64,000 bases of DNA from Segatella copri (GCF_019249795.2 NZ_CP156891.1:248001-312000); one strand, 5' to 3'. Shown: positions 33,767 to 44,327, counted from the first letter of the stretch. Translations and numbers: made by a program. Notes: generated by a model from the letters alone, not told the origin.

Positions 33767-34801
33767 ATGAAAGAATTGAAAGATTTGTGCCGAGAGAACA
33801 TCTGGAATCTGGCACCTTACAGTTGCGCCCGTACGGAGTTTGCAGGCAGAAATGCCCGCGTCTTCCTCGATGCCAACGAAAATCCATATAATGACCCTTA
33901 CAATCGCTATCCTGATCCGCTGCAGGTTGAACTGAAGAAGCAGATCAGCAAGATTAAGGGTGTGGCTGAAGAGAAAATCTTCCTGGGCAACGGTTCTGAC
34001 GAGGCCATCGATTTGGTTTACCGTGTATTCTGCCGCCCGGGCAAGGATAATGTAGTAGCGATTGCACCTACTTACGGAATGTATGAAGTTTGTGCAGACA
34101 TCAACGATGTGGAGTATCGTTCTGTATTGCTTGATGAAAATTATCAGATTTCTGCCGGAAAACTGCTGGCAGCCTGCGATGAACAGACAAAGGTTATCTG
34201 GTTCTGCAGTCCGAACAATCCTACGGGTAATCACATTAACCGCGAGGCTATCGTAGAGGTGTTGCAGAAATTCCAGGGTATTGTCATCATCGACGAAGCC
34301 TACAGCGATTTCTCTTCGGAGCGCACATTCCGCAGCGTACTCGACAGATTTCCCAACATGATTGTGCTCAACACCATGAGTAAGGCATGGGGCTGTGCAG
34401 CCCTCCGTTTGGGAATGGCTTTTGCGAGCAAGGAGATTGTTGACATATTCAATAAGGTGAAATATCCTTATAACGTCAATCTGCTTACTCAGGAGCATGC
34501 GCTGGAAGTGATGAAGAATCCGCTGAAGGTTGACGAATGGGTGAAGAACATCCTGCAGGAGCGTTCTAAGGTAATGGCTGCATTCCTGGATCTGCCTATC
34601 TGCGAGAAGGTTTATCCTACTGATGCAAACTTCTTCCTGGCTAAAATGACCGACGCCAATGCCATCTATAATTATCTGGTGGCACAAGGCATTATCGTAA
34701 GAAACCGCAACAAGGTTCAGTTGTGTGGCAACTGTCTGAGAATTACGATAGGAAACAAGAGCGAGAATGCTGAATTACTCGGTGCTTTGAGACAGTACTA
34801 A
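33767..34801 (+). CDS. hisC: Histidinol-phosphate aminotransferase
   Basis: 344 residues, a PLP fold-type I enzyme. [19 protein letters not shown] at the start, [17 protein letters not shown] (PLP phosphate loop), PNNPTGNHI, and the PLP lysine in [15 protein letters not shown] near residue 210. Converts imidazole-acetol phosphate to histidinol phosphate. Third gene of the his run. hisB does not follow; a terminator does. Confidence 0.96.
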   Translation: MKELKDLCRENIWNLAPYSCARTEFAGRNARVFLDANENPYNDPYNRYPDPLQVELKKQISKIKGVAEEKIFLGNGSDEAIDLVYRVFCRPGKDNVVAIAPTYGMYEVCADINDVEYRSVLLDENYQISAGKLLAACDEQTKVIWFCSPNNPTGNHINREAIVEVLQKFQGIVIIDEAYSDFSSERTFRSVLDRFPNMIVLNTMSKAWGCAALRLGMAFASKEIVDIFNKVKYPYNVNLLTQEHALEVMKNPLKVDEWVKNILQERSKVMAAFLDLPICEKVYPTDANFFLAKMTDANAIYNYLVAQGIIVRNRNKVQLCGNCLRITIGNKSENAELLGALRQY

Positions 34802-34832
34802 ATTATTTTGGAAAAGTTCAGTATATAATATG

Positions 34833-34870
34833 AAAGAGGGTGAGTCATAAATATATGATTCACCCTCTTT
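34833..34870. terminator. Bidirectional terminator between hisC and the YgiQ gene
   Basis: 17-base arms at 34833-34849 and 34854-34870 with one mismatch, A/T runs on each side, between convergent genes. Confidence 0.9.
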
Positions 34871-34877
34871 TTAGCAT

Positions 34878-37085
34878 TTATCTTCTTCTGCCTCTACCTT
34901 CATTTCTTCCTTGATTTCCACGACCTTGATTTCCACGGCCGCCGCGTTCGTTCTTATCCCCGCTGTTGTAGCGGTTCTTGCGACTGTGGTTGTCGTTGTC
35001 GAAATTAGGGTTGAAGCTCTTTTTCTTCTTGTTCTTGAAGAAGCCGGCACCTCCGCTTAATGGGCGGCCTTCGTTCAGATATTTATCTTCATCATAGCAG
35101 CCTACATTTCCGAAACCCTTTGGTGCATAGCGGTCAGACGCATTTCTGCCAGTTCCACGCTTGCCTTTAGCACCTTTTCCTACACCAGGATTATCGTATG
35201 TAGAACCTATCGCCTTATCGTCATAATGCGTCTTCTTACCCTTGAAACTGCCACCCATGCTCTTCCTGTCGTAGAGTTTGTCGATGAGGTCGGCTCTGCC
35301 TATCCGGCGAAGTTCACTCTCGATGGCGCGGCGCTCTTCAGGCTTGTACCAGAAGAAGAACATGCGCTGGGCAAGCTTCTCTTTCTGAGTCTTGGCGCTG
35401 AAGACCGGCTCCAGGGTGTAAGGATCGTAACCCGTGTACCAGGTCTCGGTAGAAATGGTCATAGGAGTAGGGGTGAAATCCTGCACCTGCTCCAGATGGA
35501 AATCCAGTCCCTTCGTAATGACGGCAAGTTCGGCCATGTCTTCTTCATGACAGCCCGGATGCGAACTGATGAAGTAAGGAATTATCTGCTGGTTAAGACC
35601 TTCTTCCTTGTTGATCTTGTCGAAGATGCGCTTGAACTCGTAGAAGAGGTCGAACGATGGCTTGCGCATGAACTTCAAGACCTCCGGACTCGTATGTTCG
35701 GGAGCCACCTTCAGTCGGCCGCTCACGTGCTTGGTAATCAGTTCGCGCGTGTATTCTCTAGCCGCCTGATTCACCTTTTCGTCCTTGCTCTTATGCAGCA
35801 GAAGGTCGTAACGCACACCACTACCAATGAAACTCTTCTTGATTCCCGGCAAAGCATCTACAGCATGATAAATCTCCAGAAGCTTGCTGTGGTCGGTATT
35901 GAGGTTCGGACAAATCTGAGGGTTTACACACGACGGGCGCTTGCACACTTCGCAGGCTTTCTGATTCTTGCCGTGCATTCCGTACATGTTGGCAGAAGGA
36001 CCGCCCAAATCGCTCAGATAGCCCTTGAAATCAGGCATCTGGATGATTTTCTTCACCTCCTTCAGAATGCTCTCCTTGCTGCGGCAAACCACGAATTTAC
36101 CCTGATGGGCAGAAATGGTGCAGAAAGAACAGCCGCCGAAACAGCCACGATGAAGGTTCACGGAGAACTTGATCATCTCGTAGGCAGGAATGGTCTTGCC
36201 CTTGTATTTAGGATGAGGCAAACGCGTATAAGGCAGGTCGAAAGCCGCATCCAGTTCCGCGGTAGTCATCAGCGGGAAAGGCGGATTCACCACTACATAT
36301 TTGCCGTCAACTTCCTGAATCATGCGCTGAGCATGCATCTTGTTGGCTTCTTCCTCCAGATGGCGCACGTTCTCAGCCTGTCCCTTCTTGTTGTGGAGAC
36401 ATTCTTCGTGGCTGTGGAGGATGATGTCATCGTCCTTGAAACCGCCCGGAATCTCACTTTCCTTGCAGTAGAAAACCACCTGCGGCATTTCGTGGATTTG
36501 GCTAAGCGTCTTGCCTTCTGCAAAGGCATTGGCTAGTTCTACGATAGAACGTTCGCCCATTCCGTAGAGAATGAGGTCGGCGCCCGAATCGCAGAGAATG
36601 CACTTGCGGAGCTCGTCTTTCCAATAGTCGTAGTGGCTGATGCGGCGCAACGAAGCCTCAATACCGCCTAGTGCTACAGGTACGTCGGGAAAGAGTTTCT
36701 TCAGTATCTGCGTATAGACGATAGACGGATAGTCGGGGCGCATGTCGTGGCGGGAGTCGGGACTGAAAGCGTCCTCGCTACGCATGCGGCGGTTGGCCGT
36801 GTAGCGGTTCACCATCGAGTCCATGGCACCCGGAGAAACACCAAAGAAGAGGCGAGGGCGACCGAGTTTCTTGAAGTCTCGGAAATCGCCGTGCCAGTCG
36901 GGCTGGGGAACGATGGCTACCCGATAGCCGTTGGCTTCCAGTATTCGTCCGAGGATGGCAGGGCCGAAGGATGGGTGGTCAACGTAAGCATCTCCTGAAA
37001 AGAGGATGACATCGAGTTCGTCCCATCCGCGCAACTCGCATTCTTTCTTGGTGGTAGGTAAGAAATCTGTTAACTTATAATCCAT
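34878..37085 (-). CDS. YgiQ family radical SAM protein
   Basis: 735 residues. N-terminal cobalamin-binding-like Rossmann region (LDVILFSGDAYVDHPSFG), then the radical SAM core with CFGGCSFC near residue 318 (C-x3-C-x2-C, 4Fe-4S). A cluster of CEVCKRPSC and CPN Cys near 380-395 may bind a second metal. The last 110 residues are basic, Gly/Asn/Arg-rich (KGAKGKRG, GRGNQGRG), likely RNA-contacting and disordered. The family is widely conserved, but the reaction is not established. It is downstream of a small gene by 10 bp. Confidence 0.93.
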   Translation of the reverse strand: MDYKLTDFLPTTKKECELRGWDELDVILFSGDAYVDHPSFGPAILGRILEANGYRVAIVPQPDWHGDFRDFKKLGRPRLFFGVSPGAMDSMVNRYTANRRMRSEDAFSPDSRHDMRPDYPSIVYTQILKKLFPDVPVALGGIEASLRRISHYDYWKDELRKCILCDSGADLILYGMGERSIVELANAFAEGKTLSQIHEMPQVVFYCKESEIPGGFKDDDIILHSHEECLHNKKGQAENVRHLEEEANKMHAQRMIQEVDGKYVVVNPPFPLMTTAELDAAFDLPYTRLPHPKYKGKTIPAYEMIKFSVNLHRGCFGGCSFCTISAHQGKFVVCRSKESILKEVKKIIQMPDFKGYLSDLGGPSANMYGMHGKNQKACEVCKRPSCVNPQICPNLNTDHSKLLEIYHAVDALPGIKKSFIGSGVRYDLLLHKSKDEKVNQAAREYTRELITKHVSGRLKVAPEHTSPEVLKFMRKPSFDLFYEFKRIFDKINKEEGLNQQIIPYFISSHPGCHEEDMAELAVITKGLDFHLEQVQDFTPTPMTISTETWYTGYDPYTLEPVFSAKTQKEKLAQRMFFFWYKPEERRAIESELRRIGRADLIDKLYDRKSMGGSFKGKKTHYDDKAIGSTYDNPGVGKGAKGKRGTGRNASDRYAPKGFGNVGCYDEDKYLNEGRPLSGGAGFFKNKKKKSFNPNFDNDNHSRKNRYNSGDKNERGGRGNQGRGNQGRNEGRGRRR

Positions 37086-37095
37086 TCAATATTTT

Positions 37096-37437
37096 TTAAT
37101 CATTTACTGCGTCTGGTTCTGCATCTGCTGCAGCCTCAGCCTGCTTCTTGTCTTTCCAGTCTACGTAGAGCAGAACGAGGTTGTGAAGACCGAGCGCCTT
37201 CATGTTCTGATTGTAGATGACGTCGAGACAGAGATCGAGCAACTCCTTATCTTTGATGTCGCTGCTCTCGAGGAGTGAACGCACATTAAGTTTCAGTTTA
37301 TCGAGCACTTCCTCGTCGATAATGCCGTTGCTGTCTACGAGGTTGCGGAGTAACTGATACTTTTCGATGGTCTCTAAATGCTGGTCGCTCACTTCGATAG
37401 AGCGAGTGCCAGACTGGTTGGCTTGAATCTTATACAT
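37096..37437 (-). CDS. Small acidic helical protein of unknown function
   Basis: 113 residues, mostly helical (KYQLLRNLVDSNGIIDEEVL, KELLDLCLDVIYNQNMKALG) with an Ala/Asp-rich acidic end (AEAAADAEPDAVND). No signal peptide and no recognised domain. It is 10 bp before ygiQ and is probably co-transcribed. Only 44 bp separate its start codon from the left end of the IS element, so the insertion may have displaced its promoter. Confidence 0.65.
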   Translation of the reverse strand: MYKIQANQSGTRSIEVSDQHLETIEKYQLLRNLVDSNGIIDEEVLDKLKLNVRSLLESSDIKDKELLDLCLDVIYNQNMKALGLHNLVLLYVDWKDKKQAEAAADAEPDAVND

Positions 37438-37481
37438 AAGCTTAAAATTTTTTATCTGTTTTACTTTTAATCAATACTGCG

Positions 37482-38875
37482 TTAAATTAACATTTAATCG
37501 TCTGTAAATCAATAACTTATATTAAGAAATGCTTATGAAAACTTAACTATAAAAAGTTGGTCAAGTCACTGATTTTCAGTAACTTTGCAAATCACGACAA
37601 ACGCAAAATTATATGAATATAGGACTTGACCAATATATGGATATCTTTAAAGATGCAGTTGAAGATTCGGCTGCAAAGTTAACAAAAAGTTTCGAGAAAA
37701 TACTCATCGAGGTGATAATTTTGTTCATGGTAATACCAAGAAAGATAAATTTCACCCAAATGGGGAGGTATGGCTCGCATGTTGAGCAAACCTATCGCAA
37801 CGCATTCGGCTTAAAAAAGTCGAAAAGCATTGACTGGCTCAAACTTAATGTCTCACTTGCCAAGCGCTTCTTTGGTAAACAGGGAAGATGGGCTATTGCC
37901 ATTGATCCCAGCTACATCAGCAAAGCTGGCAAGAAGACTCCACATATCGGTCGTTTTTGGTCGGGATGTGCACAGTCTGTTAAACATGGTCTCGAAATCA
38001 TGGGTATTGGCCTCATTGATATTGATGCCAAAGACTGCATGATGTTAAAAGCACACCAGTCGCTAAGTAATAAAGAACTGAGTCTTAGAAACAAGACAAT
38101 GGTAGATTTCTATATCGGCGTCATTAAGCGTTATCGCAAGGAACTTCTCAAACTCTCAACCCTCATAGTTGCAGATGCTTACTTCTCTACAAGTACATTT
38201 GTTAATGGGATAAAGAAAGAAGGGTTCTCTTTGATAAGCCGCTTTCGTGACAATGCTTGTCTCTTTTATGTCTATGCTGGTCCACGTACTGGAAAACGTG
38301 GTCGCCCAAAGACCAAGGATGGCAAGATTGATATGAAGAATCTTGACCTCACTCGAATGGAGAAGATGGAGATGAAAGATATAGAAGGAATAGCTTATAC
38401 TTTGATAGCCTATTCCAAGGCACTCAGGTGTAAAGTTAGACTTGTCATCTGGCAGATGCCGAATGGCAAGAAGAAACTATTCTTCTCTACAGACACCTCA
38501 CTTTCGGGTGAAGAAGTACTTCTTTATTATAGAACCAGGTTCCAGATCGAATTTTGCTTTCGTGACGCCAAAGGCTATACTGGTCTTATGGACTGCCAGG
38601 CTCGCGATAAGTGGAAACTCGATTTTGCTTTCAATGCTTCGTTCACATCACTAAATGTTGCCAAGGTAACTATGAAGGAGATGGGAATGGAATATTCTAT
38701 GTCTTCATTCAAGTCACTGATGACCAACATTTATATGGTGAAACGAATTTTTAAAGCAAGCGGGTACACCCCGAACCGAACTTTAATTAGCAAGATTTTC
38801 AAAGATCTCTCGTGCTTACAGCGTATAGCTGCTTAGCACATTATTGAATTATTAACGAACTATTGTTTAATTTAA
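37482..38875 (+). mobile_element. IS4-family insertion sequence
   Basis: About 1.39 kb with a single transposase gene. The outer ends TTAAATTAA (37482-37490) and TTAATTTAA (38867-38875) are complementary. The next 25 bases also align with gaps (TCGT and TCAATAA blocks), so these are probable terminal inverted repeats. I could not define a target duplication. The right end overlaps the stop codon of the gene at 38872. Confidence 0.7.
37613..38836 (+). CDS. IS4-family transposase (DDE)
   Basis: 407 residues. The acidic triad can be placed: Asp in WAIAIDPSYISKAGKK (near 104), Asp in TLIVADAYFS (near 186) and Glu in YYRTRFQIEFCFRDAK (near 314). The last segment fits the IS4 signature Y-x2-R-x3-E-x6-K exactly. 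The DNA-binding N-terminus is basic. A TAACTTTG box lies at 37580-37587. The frame is intact, so the element may be active. Confidence 0.9.
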   Translation: MNIGLDQYMDIFKDAVEDSAAKLTKSFEKILIEVIILFMVIPRKINFTQMGRYGSHVEQTYRNAFGLKKSKSIDWLKLNVSLAKRFFGKQGRWAIAIDPSYISKAGKKTPHIGRFWSGCAQSVKHGLEIMGIGLIDIDAKDCMMLKAHQSLSNKELSLRNKTMVDFYIGVIKRYRKELLKLSTLIVADAYFSTSTFVNGIKKEGFSLISRFRDNACLFYVYAGPRTGKRGRPKTKDGKIDMKNLDLTRMEKMEMKDIEGIAYTLIAYSKALRCKVRLVIWQMPNGKKKLFFSTDTSLSGEEVLLYYRTRFQIEFCFRDAKGYTGLMDCQARDKWKLDFAFNASFTSLNVAKVTMKEMGMEYSMSSFKSLMTNIYMVKRIFKASGYTPNRTLISKIFKDLSCLQRIAA

Positions 38876-41559
38876 TCTGTCAGAAATTTGAGAATGCCGA
38901 GCAACACGCTGGTGCGGGTTCTTTCGTCGATGATGCATTCCAGCGGGAATCCCATGACGAAGCTGCGGTAAGTTGTGCTCTTGTAGGCAACAGCCGCACT
39001 CGTTCCCGTATCGTATTGCATCGCCGTGAAGGCGTAATTGCCAACCGGTTTCAATATCTCGGGATGGGTTGCCGCATAATGCTGGGCATTCAGCTCGTTA
39101 TAATAGCTGAACTGCAGACCTAATCCCTTGACGTTAGGCGAAGTGTAGACAATACTGTCTCGTTCTGTTACGGTTGAATCTTCGGGATTGATTTCCCTGG
39201 TGATGGCCGTAGAACCTGTAGGCTCATAGCTGAGTTTCAGAATATCGCTCAGGAACGCCTGTTCCTCTTCAGTCTGCATGTCGCTTCCGGTGTAAGAACC
39301 GCTTATCAGAATTCTGCCGCCTTGGCTGGCGTATTGCCTGATGCTGTTCTGCAGGGCAGGCGTGAACGACTTGAAGAAGGTGTGAGTATAGCCGTCATGG
39401 CGCTCTAATCCGTTGATGAGGTCAACTGCCTGATAGTTCTTCATCTGAACCCTGCCGCTGGTGATGACTTCGCTCGAACAGCTGGAAATATTATATTTGC
39501 CCGAAGCTGCAATACTTGTAGCATGCGCCTGAACGTAGTTGAAGTCATTGCCTGCCACAAACTTACCAATCATTTCGTTGCCGCTGAAACCGAGTCCGAA
39601 ACTGGTTTCGTTGCCCATTCTGCTTCTGTCGAACACCTGTTGCTTGCCGCTCCATCCCGCCGTCAGTCCGTAGCTTACGCCCGGATCCTGATTGAGGTCA
39701 AATCCCTGCTTTTCCTCATCATCCACGACCTGCGGAGAGGCAAGGCGATGGAAATTGTTTACGATGAGCACAGACTTGCTGGCAGCAGGATTATAGAGCA
39801 CAGAGAGGGTTTCGGTGGTGAAACTTTCTCCTCCCGCATTAACCGCAGCCACCTTAAAATGGTAAAGCTTGCCCGGTTCCAGCTGCATCTGGCAGCGGGT
39901 GGTGTTCACGATGGTTCCGTTGTCAAAACCGCCTTGTCCCTCAGCCTTATAAATAATGTAAGAAGTAGGGCGGGCAGATGGTTCCGTCTTGTCCAGCTGA
40001 GCAGTCCATGAGAGTAGGGCAACGCCTTGGTTCTGCGTAACGCTGAAGTTCTGCGGAGCCAGCGGCTGGACCACGTATCGGGTTCCATGATTGCTGTTTA
40101 CGAAGCGCAGGATAGTTTTGTAGATGGAGCGTGCGATATAGAATTTTCCGAGCGGATCCTGAGCAATTCTCATATCAGGGAAATTCTGATGCGAAAGCAT
40201 TTCGAGAATAGCCGACGGAACTTCCGGCAGACGGGTTTCAGAATAGTTTCTGTCCCATAGGTAGCGTTTGCCGAATTCTCCGAACTGAGCCGTCAGATCC
40301 GTAACGAGATTATCGCGCAAAGCCCTGGCGAAATCCTTGGATGTGAATCTGGAGATTCCGCTGTTCAGTATTCCGTCGTTATAATCTGTGGTGCAGATAG
40401 CAAGGGCTCCAACGGTAGATTTTCCGTCCTTATTGTAACCCGCATCACTATGAAGTGCCAGCGAGAGTTCTATAGGCACATGCTTGCCATTTTTGGCAGG
40501 CATGTAAACCGAACCGCCGCCCAGCCAATTGGTCATCAGCGAACGGGTGTTGATGTCGTCGGCGTAATCATTTTCTCCCTTTCGGCCTCCATAAACCTTA
40601 TAGGGAGCACCAGCCCATTGGGCGTAGTATCTGGCTCCTTCCAGGCAACGGGGCAATCCGCTGGTGTAACCGCCACGCTCTATGTTTCCCATGCCGCCGC
40701 CAAAGCGGACAGCATCTGTAGTTACTACTCCACGGCGTGAAGCCTTGTTGGTGCAGACCACCCGGTTGAACTCGTTGCAGCCCTTGTCGAAATCGAAGGT
40801 GCCCAGGTAAACCCAGGTACCTCCGCCCATGCGCTGGTTAACGGAAAACTCCGTGGCTTCGCCCTTGTGATAAACGATGTATTTTGCATCGCTCACGCTC
40901 TTGGGGAGCGACTGGTAGCTTACGTAGACTGCGTATTTGCCGGCTTCCTTGAAACGGGGCTGGTAGCTTACCTGGCTAGTTTTCTTGCGCTTGGTAGCCT
41001 TCGCCTGTCTCACGGTTCCCATGCGGAACGGATTTTCCCCATCTTTCAGTCGGTAGCGGTTGGCAAAACCGAGCGAATCGCATTTTTTCCATCGCTTGCT
41101 CGCCTCCTTTTCGAAATAATAAACCGACTTGACAGCATCATCATTATCGATGACGATTTCGTTTCTCTGCCAGTCTCTTTCACGGGGTGTGAAGACGATG
41201 GCTCCCGCATTCTGGAGCATCGGGATGAGGTAGGGCACGACGATGGTTTGGGTAAAAAGATCTTCGTTTGTGCAAAACAGGTTAGGGCGTTGCCATTTCC
41301 ATACATCTCTGTCGGCATAATAATACCGTCCGTGCGAGGCCCATAGCGAAAGGTGCCTGTTCTGTAGTCCTGCCGTAACGAAATAAGGGCGGGAAACATT
41401 AAACACCCATGGGTCGCCATCATAATCTATGCCTTGCCATGCGCCGCTGTTAGCCTCGTCGTAGATAGGAAAAAACGATTTGCCGTTAGCCTGAAGCGAA
41501 GCTCCAGCGGCTAACAGCAAACTGCTTATCAAACAATATGTTATGTTTTGGTGTTTCAC
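38872..41559 (-). CDS. Exported N-acetylmuramoyl-L-alanine amidase-like protein with golvesin and FN3 domains
   Basis: 895 residues with a signal peptide. A golvesin C-terminal-like domain (about 205-290: SYQPRFKEAGKYAVYVSY to TTDAVRFGGGMG) is embedded in an amidase_3-like fold: LSLWASHGRYYY early, ELSLALHSDAGYN and LEMLSHQNFPDM later, which supply possible zinc His/Glu ligands. A fibronectin type III domain covers about 510-600, followed by an unassigned C-terminal 290-residue region. Such proteins are labelled xanthan lyase in databases, but the sequence supports a cell-wall amidase. The C-terminus looks natural although the IS starts at the stop codon. Confidence 0.8.
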   Translation of the reverse strand: MKHQNITYCLISSLLLAAGASLQANGKSFFPIYDEANSGAWQGIDYDGDPWVFNVSRPYFVTAGLQNRHLSLWASHGRYYYADRDVWKWQRPNLFCTNEDLFTQTIVVPYLIPMLQNAGAIVFTPRERDWQRNEIVIDNDDAVKSVYYFEKEASKRWKKCDSLGFANRYRLKDGENPFRMGTVRQAKATKRKKTSQVSYQPRFKEAGKYAVYVSYQSLPKSVSDAKYIVYHKGEATEFSVNQRMGGGTWVYLGTFDFDKGCNEFNRVVCTNKASRRGVVTTDAVRFGGGMGNIERGGYTSGLPRCLEGARYYAQWAGAPYKVYGGRKGENDYADDINTRSLMTNWLGGGSVYMPAKNGKHVPIELSLALHSDAGYNKDGKSTVGALAICTTDYNDGILNSGISRFTSKDFARALRDNLVTDLTAQFGEFGKRYLWDRNYSETRLPEVPSAILEMLSHQNFPDMRIAQDPLGKFYIARSIYKTILRFVNSNHGTRYVVQPLAPQNFSVTQNQGVALLSWTAQLDKTEPSARPTSYIIYKAEGQGGFDNGTIVNTTRCQMQLEPGKLYHFKVAAVNAGGESFTTETLSVLYNPAASKSVLIVNNFHRLASPQVVDDEEKQGFDLNQDPGVSYGLTAGWSGKQQVFDRSRMGNETSFGLGFSGNEMIGKFVAGNDFNYVQAHATSIAASGKYNISSCSSEVITSGRVQMKNYQAVDLINGLERHDGYTHTFFKSFTPALQNSIRQYASQGGRILISGSYTGSDMQTEEEQAFLSDILKLSYEPTGSTAITREINPEDSTVTERDSIVYTSPNVKGLGLQFSYYNELNAQHYAATHPEILKPVGNYAFTAMQYDTGTSAAVAYKSTTYRSFVMGFPLECIIDERTRTSVLLGILKFLTD

Positions 41560-41610
41560 TTTACGAATACTCCTTCTTTAATAGCTGACTAAACCGTTAT
41601 CTTCTAAGGT

Positions 41611-42168
41611 TTAATCAATATTTCCGATTGTGAACTTCTCCGGTTTCTTTCCTTTGAAATCCTTGAAGTACAACTTGATTTCACGCATGTCTTTGTCAAC
41701 ATCTCCTGACGGGATAATCTGCCTGGTGCATTGGATGACCTTCTTCTCATAGTCAAGCCCATAGAGATGGATAGGCAGATGCGCCTTGAGGGCTATGAAA
41801 TAGAATCCCTTTTTCCATTCCGGGTTGAGCGAGCGGGTACCTTCGGGCGTAATGCACAGTCCGAAAGCCTTGCGCTTATCCGCTTCTGCAGCCAGATTAT
41901 CCGTCATGCTGGTATGTTTGCTTCTCCACACAGGAATACCGCCCATCTTTCTGAAGATAGGACCTAGCGGCCAGAAGAACCATTCCTTTTTCATAAGGAA
42001 ATTACATTTGATTCCCTCAGCATGGGCAAAGAGCTGGCCTAGGATCAGATCCCAGTTGCTGGTGTGCGGAGCCATGCAGATAATATACTTTTCAGGAAGC
42101 TCCTGGGTGATGATTTTCTTATAGCCCAAGCGCTTATACAATATCCATTGACAAATTCCTTTTACCAT
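41611..42168 (-). CDS. 1-acyl-glycerol-3-phosphate acyltransferase (PlsC-like)
   Basis: 185 residues. Motif HTSNWD (near 35) is the acyltransferase H-x4-D box; KKEWFFWPLGPIFRKMGGIPV follows as the acceptor-binding region; and CITPEGTRSL (near 108) is the EGTR motif. It is short compared with PlsC (about 240) and lacks N-terminal membrane helices, like the small soluble-leaning acyltransferases common in Bacteroidota. Substrate uncertain. It precedes the amidase-like gene by 51 bp on the same strand. Confidence 0.88.
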   Translation of the reverse strand: MVKGICQWILYKRLGYKKIITQELPEKYIICMAPHTSNWDLILGQLFAHAEGIKCNFLMKKEWFFWPLGPIFRKMGGIPVWRSKHTSMTDNLAAEADKRKAFGLCITPEGTRSLNPEWKKGFYFIALKAHLPIHLYGLDYEKKVIQCTRQIIPSGDVDKDMREIKLYFKDFKGKKPEKFTIGNID

Positions 42169-42210
42169 ATATTTAAATAGGTGTATTTCCTGATTCTGAT
42201 GATGAAAGGA

Positions 42211-42483
42211 TTATGCCAGGTTTGAAATCTGGTCGATGATTTCGCTCACCTGCTTGTTGAAGTCGACTGTGAGTTTCTTATAATATTCACCCTTCGTGAT
42301 TCCCGGTTCCGGGTGAGACACGCGGCTGATGTAATCGCCGTTGATCATGACGATAGCTGAAAGAATGCCATCCACATCTTCCTGTGTAGGCTTACCATTA
42401 TACAAAGATGCAGCTACTGTTTCGGCGAAAAGTTCGCTTGTAATGTAGTTGATTGTGCGCTTTAAATCTCTTTTATTAGCCAT
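42211..42483 (-). CDS. Conserved small protein of unknown function
   Basis: 90 residues, no signal, mainly helical (RTINYITSELFAETVAASLY, FNKQVSEIIDQISNLA). It begins MANKRDLKR. It precedes the acyltransferase gene by 42 bp on the same strand. No family assigned. Confidence 0.7.
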   Translation of the reverse strand: MANKRDLKRTINYITSELFAETVAASLYNGKPTQEDVDGILSAIVMINGDYISRVSHPEPGITKGEYYKKLTVDFNKQVSEIIDQISNLA

Positions 42484-42626
42484 AATTCTTTTCTCCTAAT
42501 TAATGAATAATTAAAAATATCGCTCAAAGATAATCATTTTCTTTGAAATAACATCATTTTTTGGGAAAAAATGTATCTATTAACGCATTTTTAGCATTTT
42601 TCTTTCCGTATCTCGCAGAAAAGAGT

Positions 42627-42634
42627 TATTTTTG
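42627..42634 (+). promoter_or_regulatory. -7 promoter box for the PPi-PFK gene
   Basis: TATTTTTG, 43 bases before the ATG at 42678. Confidence 0.55.
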
Positions 42635-42677
42635 CAGATGTTTTTGAAGTTTCAACTAATTAAAATAAAAACGAATT

Positions 42678-44327
42678 ATGGAAAAAAGTGCATTGCAGAT
42701 TGCAAGAGCTGCTTATCAGCCAAAATTGCCTAAGGCTCTCCAGGGCCCAGTAAAGGCAGTTGAAGGTGCAGCAACACAGTCAGTAGGTAATCAGGACGAA
42801 ATCAAGGCGTTGTTCCCTAACACTTATGGAATGCCTGTTATTACATTCGAGGCAGGTGAGGCTAAGGAACTTCCTGCTTTCAACGTAGGTGTTATCCTCT
42901 CAGGTGGTCAGGCTCCTGGCGGTCACAACGTGATTTCTGGTCTCTTCGACGGTGTGAAGTCTCTCAACCCAGCTAACAAGCTCTATGGTTTCATCCTCGG
43001 TCCTGGTGGTCTCGTTGACCATAAGTACATGGAGATTACTTCTGAAATCATGGACGAATACCGCAATACTGGTGGTTTCGACATCATCGGTTCCGGACGT
43101 ACCAAGCTTGAGAAGGAAGACCAGTTTGAGAAGGGTATTGAGATTCTTCGTGAACTCGGCATCAAGGCACTTGTCATCATCGGTGGTGACGACTCAAATA
43201 CCAACGCTTGCGTTCTCGCAGAATACTATGCTGCCAAGAAGTATGGCGTACAGGTAATCGGTTGCCCTAAGACTATCGACGGCGACTTGAAGAACGAGCA
43301 GATTGAGACTTCTTTCGGTTTCGATACAGCCTGCAAGACATATTCTGAGCTCATCGGTAACATCGAGCGCGACTGTAACTCAGCACGTAAGTACTGGCAC
43401 TTCATCAAGCTGATGGGTCGTTCAGCATCTCACATCGCTCTTGAGTGCGCTCTCCAGACTCAGCCAAACATCTGCTTGATTTCTGAGGAGGTAGAGGCTA
43501 AGGAAATGTCACTCGATGATGTGGTTACTTATATTGCAACTGCAGTAGCTAACCGTGCTGCTGAGGGTAACAACTTCGGTACTGTTCTCATCCCAGAGGG
43601 CTTGATCGAGTTCATCCCAGCTATCAAGAAGCTTATCGCAGAATTGAACGAGGTTCTTACAGACCCTGCAACAGGCGAGAGCCGTGAGTTTGCAAGTGCT
43701 GAGGAGCAGATTGCATTCGTTAAGGGTGCCATCGCTAAGGACAACCTCGCAGTATTGGAGTCTTTGCCAGCTGACGTAGCTCGCCAGCTTTGCCTCGACC
43801 GCGACCCTCACGGAAACGTACAGGTTTCTCTCATCGAGACAGAGAAGTTGCTTTCTCGCATGGTAGCTGAGAAGTTGGCTGCATGGAAGAAGGAGGGTAA
43901 GTACGTAGGTAAGTTCTCTGCACAGCACCACTTCTTCGGTTACGAGGGACGTTGCGCAGCTCCTTCTAACTACGATGCTGACTACTGCTACTCACTCGGT
44001 TTCAACGCTTCACGCCTCATCGCTAACGGCAAGACCGGTTACATGTCAATCATTAAGAACACAACAGCTCCTGCAGCAGAATGGATTGCAGGTGGTGTGC
44101 CAATCACTATGATGATGAACATCGAGCGTCGTAATGGTGCTAACAAGCCAGTTATCCGCAAGGCTCTCGTTGAGCTGGATGGCGCTCCATTCAAGTTCTT
44201 CGCTTCTAAGCGCGATGAGTGGGCTAAGGAAACAGCTTACGTTTATCCAGGTCCTATCCAGTACTGGGGTCCTTCTGAGGTTTGCGACCAGACCACAAAG
44301 ACTCTCCAGTTGGAGCAGGCTAAGTAA
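42678..44327 (+). CDS. pfp: Diphosphate-fructose-6-phosphate 1-phosphotransferase (PPi-PFK)
   Basis: 549 residues, the length of the long (plant-type) PPi-dependent class. The motif GGDDSNTNA near residue 175 has Asp where ATP-dependent enzymes have Gly (GGDGS), the mark of PPi use; PKTIDGD follows near 197 with the catalytic Asp, and [14 protein letters not shown] after it binds the sugar phosphate. It carries out reversible phosphorylation of fructose 6-phosphate in glycolysis. Codon use is strongly biased, in line with high expression. Confidence 0.96.
   Translation: MEKSALQIARAAYQPKLPKALQGPVKAVEGAATQSVGNQDEIKALFPNTYGMPVITFEAGEAKELPAFNVGVILSGGQAPGGHNVISGLFDGVKSLNPANKLYGFILGPGGLVDHKYMEITSEIMDEYRNTGGFDIIGSGRTKLEKEDQFEKGIEILRELGIKALVIIGGDDSNTNACVLAEYYAAKKYGVQVIGCPKTIDGDLKNEQIETSFGFDTACKTYSELIGNIERDCNSARKYWHFIKLMGRSASHIALECALQTQPNICLISEEVEAKEMSLDDVVTYIATAVANRAAEGNNFGTVLIPEGLIEFIPAIKKLIAELNEVLTDPATGESREFASAEEQIAFVKGAIAKDNLAVLESLPADVARQLCLDRDPHGNVQVSLIETEKLLSRMVAEKLAAWKKEGKYVGKFSAQHHFFGYEGRCAAPSNYDADYCYSLGFNASRLIANGKTGYMSIIKNTTAPAAEWIAGGVPITMMMNIERRNGANKPVIRKALVELDGAPFKFFASKRDEWAKETAYVYPGPIQYWGPSEVCDQTTKTLQLEQAK

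Noticed and set aside
35226..36536. 436-codon plus-strand frame
   Set aside because: Lies wholly inside the YgiQ gene on the other strand, which has clear radical SAM motifs.
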